A stretch of 16,162 nt of DNA from Robiginitomaculum sp036478975 (GTDB taxonomy: Bacteria; Pseudomonadota; Alphaproteobacteria; Caulobacterales; Maricaulaceae): positions 1-16,162 of the forward strand of contig JAZGFA010000194.1 in the NCBI GenBank assembly GCA_036478975.1, given 5' to 3'. The translations under genes and the position numbers were made by a program. The notes below the pieces were generated by a model. The model saw only the letters and a program-made list of their open reading frames with translations. It was not told the origin of the DNA and did no database searches. Below are positions 1 through 6,398 of the stretch, piece after piece (position 1 is the stretch's first letter; each line of letters opens with the position of its first letter).

Positions 1-978
1 TACTTGCTACCGGAAAAACGGGTTATGCCGATGCATTGCTCTGTCAATGTGGATGATGACGATAATGCGGCGATTTTCTTTGGCTTGTCCGGCACGGGCA
101 AGACCACCCTATCCGCCAATCCTGACCGCACGCTTATTGGCGATGACGAACATGGCTGGAGCGAAAACGGCCTGTTTAACTTTGAGGGCGGCTGCTACGC
201 CAAAATGATAAACCTCTCCGCCGAAGCCGAGCCGGAAATTTTCGCCACTACGAAAATGTGGGGCACGGTTTTGGAAAATGTGGTCATGGACCCCAATAGC
301 GGCGAACTTGATTTCACCGATAATAGCCTCGCGGAAAATAGCCGCGGCGCCTACCCGCTCACCGCCATTCCTAATGCGAGCCTGACGGGGCGTTGCGGGC
401 AGCCGAAAACCCTCATCATGCTAACCGCCGACGCGTTCGGCGTCCTGCCCCCTATTGCGCGCCTTACCCCGCAACAAGCCATGTACCATTTCCTCTCGGG
501 CTATACGGCCAAGGTTGCGGGCACGGAAAAAGGCATTACCGAGCCGACGGCGACATTTTCCGCCTGTTTCGGCGCGCCTTTCATGCCGCGCCATCCGGCG
601 GTTTACGGAGAGCTTTTGCGCGAGCTTATCGCCCAGCATGACGTGTCGTGCTGGCTGGTCAATACGGGCTGGACAGCGGGGCCATATGGCACGGGCTACC
701 GCATGCCGATTAAGGCGACCCGCACTATGCTGAGCGCCGCCCTTGATGGCACAATCGCGCGCGGAGAATTTCGCCGTGACGTGAATTTCGGCTTTGACGT
801 GCCCCAAAGCGTGGTCGGCGTCGATGACGCTTTGTTTAATCCGCGCGCAACATGGAACGACGGCGCTGCCTATGACGCGCAGGCGCAAAAGCTTGTGTCG
901 ATGTTCATCGCTAATTTTGCTAAATTTTCTGACCGCGTTGGCGATGACGTAAAAGCTGCCGCCCCGATAAAAGCCTAA
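1..978 (+). CDS. pckA: Phosphoenolpyruvate carboxykinase (ATP), 5' truncated by the window edge
   Basis: Cytosolic enzyme that converts oxaloacetate plus ATP to phosphoenolpyruvate, CO2 and ADP, the first committed step of gluconeogenesis. The open frame runs in from base 1 without a start, so the true N-terminus lies outside; about 325 residues are seen of the usual 530 or so. The kinase P-loop GLSGTGKTT falls at about bases 82-108, followed by the metal/nucleotide motif DDEHGW (about 142-159), EGGCYAK, and the C-terminal signature NTGWTAGPYGTGYRM near base 660. These motifs, in this order, are specific to the ATP-dependent family and not the GTP-dependent one. No key residue is missing in the visible part. 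The stop TAA is followed 14 bases later by a strong terminator. The downstream gene is convergent, so pckA ends its transcription unit here. Confidence 0.96.
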   Translation, partial: YLLPEKRVMPMHCSVNVDDDDNAAIFFGLSGTGKTTLSANPDRTLIGDDEHGWSENGLFNFEGGCYAKMINLSAEAEPEIFATTKMWGTVLENVVMDPNSGELDFTDNSLAENSRGAYPLTAIPNASLTGRCGQPKTLIMLTADAFGVLPPIARLTPQQAMYHFLSGYTAKVAGTEKGITEPTATFSACFGAPFMPRHPAVYGELLRELIAQHDVSCWLVNTGWTAGPYGTGYRMPIKATRTMLSAALDGTIARGEFRRDVNFGFDVPQSVVGVDDALFNPRATWNDGAAYDAQAQKLVSMFIANFAKFSDRVGDDVKAAAPIKA

Positions 979-992
979 TAAAAGTTTGAGTT

Positions 993-1029
993 AAAAAAAA
1001 TGCCGCTAGGAAACCCTAGCGGCATTTTT
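993..1029. terminator. Bidirectional rho-independent terminator between pckA and the autotransporter gene
   Basis: A perfect 10-base-pair stem TGCCGCTAGG / CCTAGCGGCA (1001-1010 and 1015-1024) closes a four-base AAAC loop. It is flanked by eight A on the left (993-1000) and five T on the right (1025-1029). Read rightward it ends pckA with a U-tract; read leftward it ends the 1109-aa gene with a longer U-tract. One element serves both convergent genes. Confidence 0.93.
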
Positions 1030-1046
1030 CGTCCGTAGTGATGGCC

Positions 1047-4000
1047 CTATTGCATCGTGTATGAGAGCCTTAGGCGTAAGCCCGTAGCCTCATATTTATC
1101 ACTTCCAATACCGTCAATATAGGCAGAGATACCGGCGCTAACGCCTGTTTCTGACTGCCAATCGACGCCGCCTTCACCTCGCGCCCGTGTTTCGCTGCCC
1201 AGAACGGGGCTTACATAATCGCCAAAGCTATAAATGCCTTCGATGGAGCCGTAAGGGCGCATGGTCCATCCATTATTGAGCGCTATTGTGCTCTCAAGAC
1301 GCGGAGCAAAGCTTAGCTCGCCTTGGGACACATCTTGGCTCGGAACGGTTACGCCGAGGCTATCCGTATAGCCGTCTTGGGTTTCCCCAAGATGTCGCAA
1401 GGACAAGGTCGGGCTTAATATAACGCCATCCCCCATTGGAAGCTCGCCGACTACCGAAGCTGAAAGCAGAGCGCGGCTCGTCTCAAAATCATCGCTAAAG
1501 CTACCGAGTGGGTTAATGGAATTGTCGGAGTTGCCCCAAGCGGCGCGCGCATCGACATAGACATTATCGGATATTTTGGCGGTGATATACGGACCAACCA
1601 TATAGCCGTCGCCGCTGCCTGAGCCGATATTATTCATCGTGTTTTGCTCAAACTTATCAAGCTGAACCAGAGCGCCGATAAGCACTGTGTCATTGGCTAG
1701 ATAATCCACCCCGCCATAAATAATGGAGAAATTCCCATCCTTAGCGCCGAGGGTAAAGTTTGAGAATTGCGCCTCGCCCCAAATATCCACCGAACCTGCG
1801 CCTTTCGACCCGCCCATAGCGCGAACGCTATTAAGGCTGGTCGAAAGCGAGGCACCGCCATCCGTCATGCTGGCCTGCAAAGGCAGGCGGCTTGCGCCCG
1901 GGAGGGCTAGTCCGCCAGCGACAACGGATCCGCTTGCGCTTTGACCTTTTAAACGATCCAGTCGCCGGCCACGGCTCGGCTGGTGGGATAGGATAAGGGT
2001 ATTTCGTGTTGTTAGATATTCTTGGATAGCTTTGCTCGCCGCCTCACGTGAATTGACCACGCTAAATGTGCAGGTGACGTTCTCCCCCGGAGCAACATTG
2101 ATAGTCGCCCGGCGCGCCCCAAGGTCAGTTGTGCTATCGCCGTCATTACACGACAGAGCCGTTAGCGCGTAACCTTGCGCCTTCATGTCCGCCGCCGTGA
2201 CCGTATAGCTACCCGTATTGACGTCATCGGCGAATAATTGCCCCGTGCCGTTGACCGTCTGCACTGCGCTATTCAGCGCAGCAATAGGAGAGGTGAAGGC
2301 GAAGCGATTATCACTGCCCTGCACGGTTTGGATAATGGTGATGGTGCCGGTGGGTTGCACGCCAATGGTTACCGTGTCCGCCGGGCTATCCACCTTGCCG
2401 TCACTGATGATAAGCTGAAATACAAGGCTAGATAGGCTTGCCACATCCGGAGCAGTAAAGGTCGGAGAGGCAGCGCTTGTTGACGATAATGTCACAGACG
2501 TGCCGCTAACTTGGCTCCATGTATAGGTGAGCGCATCGCCGTCCGCATCCGATGAGCCTGTGCCGTTTAGGGTGACAATCGCGCCCGCATTGATGGGCGT
2601 TTGGTCCGCGCCGGCATCGGCAATGGGGATACGGTTATCCTTTAGGGTAAAGCTCACCTCATCCGCTGCCGAGTCCGAAGAGCCGTCATTGGTGATAAGC
2701 GAGAATGTAAATACGTCATCCACGCCCGCAGTTCCCGCGCCGTCATAGGTCACGGTCGGGGTCGCCGAGCTTGCATCAGAAATCGTCAAAGTGCGCCCAG
2801 CCGTTTGCGTCCACGCATAGGTCAGCGTGTCTCCGTCCGGATCCGAACCCGAGCCGGCAAGGGTGAATGTATCGCCATTGGCCTGACCGTAAAGGGTCTG
2901 ATCAGCGCCGGCGTTTGCGGTCGGCAAATCATTGGTGTTGATGATAATGCTCACCTGATCTGGCGCTGATGTTGACGCGCCGTCAGAGACTATAAGCTCA
3001 AATATAAGCGTATCGGCCGGCGCGCCTTTGGCGGGGCCGTTATCGCCGCCCTTTTGCTTGACGACTAGGAGCCCGCCGCCTTGCGCCGGATAGGTAAATG
3101 TCGGCTGGGCGGCTGTTGCGTCCGATAGGGTCACGCTAGGGCCGCTAATTTGCGTCCACGCATAGGTTAGGGTTCCATTATCCGGATCAACAGAGTTAGT
3201 CCCGTCCAATGTCACGACCGTTCCGCGCGCCACGTCGACAAGGGTCTGGTCAGCGCCCGCATTGGCCACGGGGGTTTGGTCGATAACAAGATTGGCGGTC
3301 ACCGTGGTGGTCGTCGCGCTAATCCCGTCATTGACCGTAAGCGCGAAGGTGACAGCGCCGCCGGCGGCAGGCGCGGGGAATGTTGGGTTTGGTGAGCTTG
3401 GGTCACTAAGGGTGACGCTCGGCCCGCCGGTTTGCACCCAGCTATAGGTTACGCCGCCGCCGCTTGCGGACGTGGACGTGCCAGAGCTTAGTTGCACGCT
3501 TGCGCCGACAAGCACAGGCCCGCTTGGGTTTTGAACACTTGGCGCCGTGGTGGTTGGCGGCGTATTGGCGCCCCACACTATGCTTACGTCATCACTATCG
3601 CTCTCGCCCGATGGGTCCGTGGCTGTCACGCGGTACACCACCGTGCCCGCCGATGCCGGCTGGTTAAACTGCGCGCGAGAAGAGCCTACAACCACTTTTT
3701 TCTTCATAAGAACAAGCGGCGAAAGTGCGCCCGTTACGCGCGTCGTCGCAGGGCCGCTAATTTGCGTCCATGTATAGGTGAGCGCGTCGCCGTCCGCATC
3801 GGAAGACGTCGCAGCATTAACCGTAACCGTTTGCGCCGTGCCGCTGCCGGTGAAGTCGGCGAGCAAATTTTGGTCGGCGCTTGCACGCGCTACGGGAGCG
3901 CGGTTGGCAGGCGGCGTCGTCAAAGCCGTCGCAACATCGGCGCATGTGCCGCCAGCGCTGGTTAAAGCGGACGTTTGCACATTTGCAGTGCCGCGTGGCT

Positions 4001-4376
4001 GCTTGGCTGAGTTATCAGCTGCCCATTTGACCTGCATGCTGCCTTGAGAGAAGTATTGGACAGCGCTATCAGGAATATCCATAAATTTGTTGTCAACAAT
4101 AGCGCTGCTTCCAGTTGCGGCCAATGGAACGACCTTTGCTAAAATTCGGCCATTATTATGAATTTCCAACCGGTAATCTTCGCCTGGCGTCTTAAACAGA
4201 CTAGCCCGCACGCTAATACGGCAAGCGCCTGCTATGTCAGACACACCTGTGACTGTTGGGTTAAATACAGTTACCGCCGCCGCGCTTTGCGCGCCTAAAA
4301 TGGCAATGGCGGATGTGGTTATAAGATGCGCGGCAATGCGGCGCGGGTTTGATAGTTTCGGGTTTGAATGTTTCAT
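1047..4376 (-). CDS. Secreted autotransporter-type surface protein with five PKD/Ig-like repeats and a C-terminal beta-barrel
   Basis: 1109 residues, predicted to be exported and anchored in the outer membrane. Order seen: signal peptide (1-34, cleavage after AQSAAA); an N-terminal domain with Cys52 and Cys145; five PKD/REJ-like Ig repeats (about 158-270, 271-367, 368-482, 483-581, 582-677) with the recurrent ADADQT-like opening, DPDGDTLTYAWTQ core and VSDG ending; a prealbumin-like beta domain (678-776, Cys743 and Cys769); a helical linker (777-815); and an autotransporter-like barrel (about 855-1109) with repeated GxxxGPYITAKISDNVYVDARAAW-type strands. The start is well supported by AAGGAGGG seven bases before ATG. 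Repeats 1 and 3 carry Lys-rich inserts. The chain ends SYTMQ, not with the usual terminal aromatic residue. Probably an adhesin or matrix protein that projects Ig-like domains; the ligand is unknown. It is divergent from the LuxR-type regulator, which may control it (inference). Confidence 0.85.
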   Translation of the reverse strand: MKHSNPKLSNPRRIAAHLITTSAIAILGAQSAAAVTVFNPTVTGVSDIAGACRISVRASLFKTPGEDYRLEIHNNGRILAKVVPLAATGSSAIVDNKFMDIPDSAVQYFSQGSMQVKWAADNSAKQPRGTANVQTSALTSAGGTCADVATALTTPPANRAPVARASADQNLLADFTGSGTAQTVTVNAATSSDADGDALTYTWTQISGPATTRVTGALSPLVLMKKKVVVGSSRAQFNQPASAGTVVYRVTATDPSGESDSDDVSIVWGANTPPTTTAPSVQNPSGPVLVGASVQLSSGTSTSASGGGVTYSWVQTGGPSVTLSDPSSPNPTFPAPAAGGAVTFALTVNDGISATTTTVTANLVIDQTPVANAGADQTLVDVARGTVVTLDGTNSVDPDNGTLTYAWTQISGPSVTLSDATAAQPTFTYPAQGGGLLVVKQKGGDNGPAKGAPADTLIFELIVSDGASTSAPDQVSIIINTNDLPTANAGADQTLYGQANGDTFTLAGSGSDPDGDTLTYAWTQTAGRTLTISDASSATPTVTYDGAGTAGVDDVFTFSLITNDGSSDSAADEVSFTLKDNRIPIADAGADQTPINAGAIVTLNGTGSSDADGDALTYTWSQVSGTSVTLSSTSAASPTFTAPDVASLSSLVFQLIISDGKVDSPADTVTIGVQPTGTITIIQTVQGSDNRFAFTSPIAALNSAVQTVNGTGQLFADDVNTGSYTVTAADMKAQGYALTALSCNDGDSTTDLGARRATINVAPGENVTCTFSVVNSREAASKAIQEYLTTRNTLILSHQPSRGRRLDRLKGQSASGSVVAGGLALPGASRLPLQASMTDGGASLSTSLNSVRAMGGSKGAGSVDIWGEAQFSNFTLGAKDGNFSIIYGGVDYLANDTVLIGALVQLDKFEQNTMNNIGSGSGDGYMVGPYITAKISDNVYVDARAAWGNSDNSINPLGSFSDDFETSRALLSASVVGELPMGDGVILSPTLSLRHLGETQDGYTDSLGVTVPSQDVSQGELSFAPRLESTIALNNGWTMRPYGSIEGIYSFGDYVSPVLGSETRARGEGGVDWQSETGVSAGISAYIDGIGSDKYEATGLRLRLSYTMQ
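2346..3905 (-). repeat. Five tandem PKD/Ig-like repeat units inside the autotransporter gene
   Basis: Five units of about 96-115 residues each follow one another. Units 3-5 share the opening ANAGADQT or ADAGADQT, a central D(P/A)D(G/N)xxLTY(A/T)W(T/S)Q block and an SDG/NDG strand near the end; units 1 and 2 are more diverged. Some parts are nearly identical as DNA: 2516-2549 and 3767-3800 match at 33 of 34 bases (units 5 and 1), 3139-3158 equals 3751-3770 over 20 bases, and 2804-2822 equals 3149-3167 over 19 bases. This is consistent with copying or recombination among units. Confidence 0.8.
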
Positions 4377-4630
4377 GGGATAGCCCTCCTTGTTTGTAAA
4401 ACATGGAATGGCTCTGGGGGGATTGGCCGCAAATGAAAATGCCCCATATGGGGTAATTGGCCAAATTAAAGGCTAAAACCGCGCTAAATACGGGTTATTT
4501 TAGGCAATCAAATACGGCATTGGGCATTTTAACGGGGGATATTATTCAGCACTAACCCGAAATAGCCTTTACAAAAATGGCAAGTTGCGGCACTTTCATC
4601 GTAAGGGTAATTACCACAATTGAGGGCATT
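4377..4630. promoter_or_regulatory. Divergent intergenic control region with palindromes
   Basis: This region separates the autotransporter (leftward) from the LuxR-type regulator (rightward, start taken at 4631). It holds a ribosome binding site for the leftward gene (AAGGAGGG read on the minus strand, 4384-4391). It also holds a perfect 12-base palindrome CCCCATATGGGG (4442-4453), an adjacent TTGGCCAA palindrome (4457-4464), the direct repeat ATTGGCC (4422-4428 and 4456-4462), and the distant inverted repeats AAAATGCCC / GGGCATTTT (4436-4444 and 4522-4530) and CGGGTTA / TAACCCG (4491-4497 and 4553-4559). AAATACGG occurs directly repeated at 4487 and 4511. TATTAT (4540-4545) is a possible rightward -10 box. 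That promoters lie here follows from the divergent layout; the exact boxes are weak guesses. Confidence 0.5.
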
Positions 4631-6331
4631 ATGGGGAGTCAAGCCGTAGAGGTTAAGGATGTGAGCGAAGAGCTTATCGACATGGCCTATTCCATGGCGA
4701 TTGAGCCTGAGCGTTTCCGTGCGCTTTTTGACGTGTTAGAGCGCCATATTAGCAGCCCCGAGCACGAATCCTTCGAGCGTTCCCTAGAGCAAGTTTCGCC
4801 GCATTTTGATCGCGCTAGCCATATGATGGACCGCCAAGAGCGGCGGTTTAATTATGCCACCGGATCACGGCGCTATATTGACGAAGATAGCCGCCCGGCC
4901 GCCTTAATATCGAGCGAAGGCGTCATTTTGCATAGCAATGATATTTGCGCGGAGCAGCTGGGCCTCACTGAGGGGGATAAACTGAGCGCCGAGCGTTTTG
5001 AACATGGGGATTATGCGCGCATTTCAACGGACTTGAAGGCGCTCGCCAGCCATAAAACTGATAAGGTTATTTCCATTTATACAGCCTATGCGGGGGACGA
5101 TCATACGCCAATGAAAGTCGCCCTGTCGAAAACTACCGATTTTAATGGCAAGACGATTGGGCGCCTGTCCACATTCCACGTCAAATGGTCCAGTTCGGTG
5201 GAGCAAGCTTTCCAAGACAGCTTTAACCTGACCTCGGTGGAAATGGATATTACGCGCGCGGTTGTGTCGGGGCAAAAACTTAGCCAATTGGCCGAGCAGC
5301 GCAGGCGCTCGCTGGCCACGTTGCGCAAGCAGATGAAAGTCCTGCTCGCGAAAATGAATTTGCGCTCCCAGGTCGAGTTGGCCTGCGTCTATTCCGGCTT
5401 TACGCAATTTACTTTGGGCAGAGGCTCTCAAGCAGTAATGGCCAAACCGCTCGTCACACCCTATAGCCAGTCCTATGATTTAACCCTCAAAGATGGCCGT
5501 AATTTGCATTATGAAATTAGCGGGCCAGAAACCGGGCGGCCTGTGCTTTATTGTCATTCCATGTTTGGCGGCGCCATGGTCACCCCGCAAATGGGAGAGC
5601 AATTGCGTAAGCGTAATATCAAGCTGATTACCCCGTGGCGGCCCTATTTTGCCAAAACTAGCCCCGATAAGGGCCCGATAGTTGAGGGGCCACAGCGCTT
5701 TGCCCGCGACGTGGAAGCTTTGCTCATCCATTTGGGCATAAAGCGCTGCCAAATCCTTGGCCAGACGAGCGGCGCGATTTATGCCTATCACTGCGCCGCC
5801 CATTTAGGCGATAAAATTAGCGCGATCGTTAATGTTGGCGGCGTTATCCCCATCATCACAAAGGCGCAGTTTTCCGCCATGTCCCACCAGACAAGTAGGA
5901 GTATAAGGCTTGCGCGTCACGCGCCAGGGCTTATGCCTATAGCCATACGCTCCATCTTGGCCCGCATTGATGCCGGCTATGACGAAGAATTTAGCCTTGA
6001 TTATTTCGATAGCTGCCCCGCCGACTTCGCCATGGTCAAACGGCCGATTTTTCAGGCCTATGTGCGCCATGTCTATCCCCTCATGACCCGCCAAGGTCAC
6101 CACTTCATGACCCGTGATATTATCGTGCAGGCGAGTAAATGGGGCGCGATTTTAGAGCGAGTCAATTGCCCCGTCACCCTTGTTCACGGCGCGCAAGACA
6201 CCGCCTATACGATTGCGAGTATTGAAAGTTTCGCCAAGGGTCATGAGGGCTTTTCCTGCATAGCAGTTAAGGATGCGGGTCAGCTAGTTTTATACCAAGA
6301 GCCCCGCAGGGCGTTTGAATCCTTGTGTTAA
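4631..6331 (+). CDS. PAS-LuxR HTH transcriptional regulator fused to a catalytically degenerate alpha/beta-hydrolase domain
   Basis: 566 residues from the chosen start. An in-frame ATG 54 bases upstream (4577) lacks a ribosome binding site, whereas 4631 is preceded by GAGGG and begins close to the conserved ELIDMAYSMAIEPERF helix. Order seen: N-terminal helices; a PAS-like domain (about 87-185, starting AALISSEGVILHSN); a LuxR-type helix-turn-helix (about 197-257, FNLTSVEMDITRAVVSG to SQVELACVYSGF); then an alpha/beta-hydrolase fold (about 280-566) with the HSMFGG oxyanion-like turn, the nucleophile-elbow position and a VTLVHGAQD acid strand. The elbow reads GQTSG, so Thr379 occupies the usual Ser position, and the catalytic His position in DAGQLVLYQEP is Gln551. 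Family knowledge: such fusions are cytoplasmic regulators. Inference: the hydrolase fold binds a ligand without turning it over. It has no classical autoinducer-binding domain. A neighbouring target is the divergent autotransporter. Confidence 0.87.
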   Translation: MGSQAVEVKDVSEELIDMAYSMAIEPERFRALFDVLERHISSPEHESFERSLEQVSPHFDRASHMMDRQERRFNYATGSRRYIDEDSRPAALISSEGVILHSNDICAEQLGLTEGDKLSAERFEHGDYARISTDLKALASHKTDKVISIYTAYAGDDHTPMKVALSKTTDFNGKTIGRLSTFHVKWSSSVEQAFQDSFNLTSVEMDITRAVVSGQKLSQLAEQRRRSLATLRKQMKVLLAKMNLRSQVELACVYSGFTQFTLGRGSQAVMAKPLVTPYSQSYDLTLKDGRNLHYEISGPETGRPVLYCHSMFGGAMVTPQMGEQLRKRNIKLITPWRPYFAKTSPDKGPIVEGPQRFARDVEALLIHLGIKRCQILGQTSGAIYAYHCAAHLGDKISAIVNVGGVIPIITKAQFSAMSHQTSRSIRLARHAPGLMPIAIRSILARIDAGYDEEFSLDYFDSCPADFAMVKRPIFQAYVRHVYPLMTRQGHHFMTRDIIVQASKWGAILERVNCPVTLVHGAQDTAYTIASIESFAKGHEGFSCIAVKDAGQLVLYQEPRRAFESLC

Positions 6332-6343
6332 AAAAATGGGGCT

Positions 6344-6377
6344 AAAAAAATGGCGCGTCCCAATTAAGTGACGCGCC
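6344..6377 (-). terminator. Rho-independent terminator of the 1098-aa barrel gene
   Basis: Stem GGCGCGTC / GACGCGCC (6352-6359 and 6370-6377), eight perfect pairs with a ten-base loop. Read leftward it is followed, after one base, by seven U (complement of A at 6344-6350), as expected for the gene ending at 6399. Read rightward the trailing sequence has no T-run, so it would end the regulator gene only weakly. It lies between two convergent stops. Confidence 0.8.
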
Positions 6378-6398
6378 GAGGTTGGTGTTTCGTGAAAG

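Noticed and set aside
4577..4630. Upstream in-frame ATG as start of the LuxR-type regulator
   Set aside because: No ribosome binding site before 4577, and the extra 18 residues are not like the family start; GAGGG precedes the ATG at 4631. The longer form cannot be fully excluded.
4631..6331. Acyl-homoserine-lactone quorum-sensing receptor
   Set aside because: The LuxR-type helix-turn-helix is in the middle of the protein, and the N-terminal part is PAS-like rather than the autoinducer-binding domain; no synthase gene is nearby.
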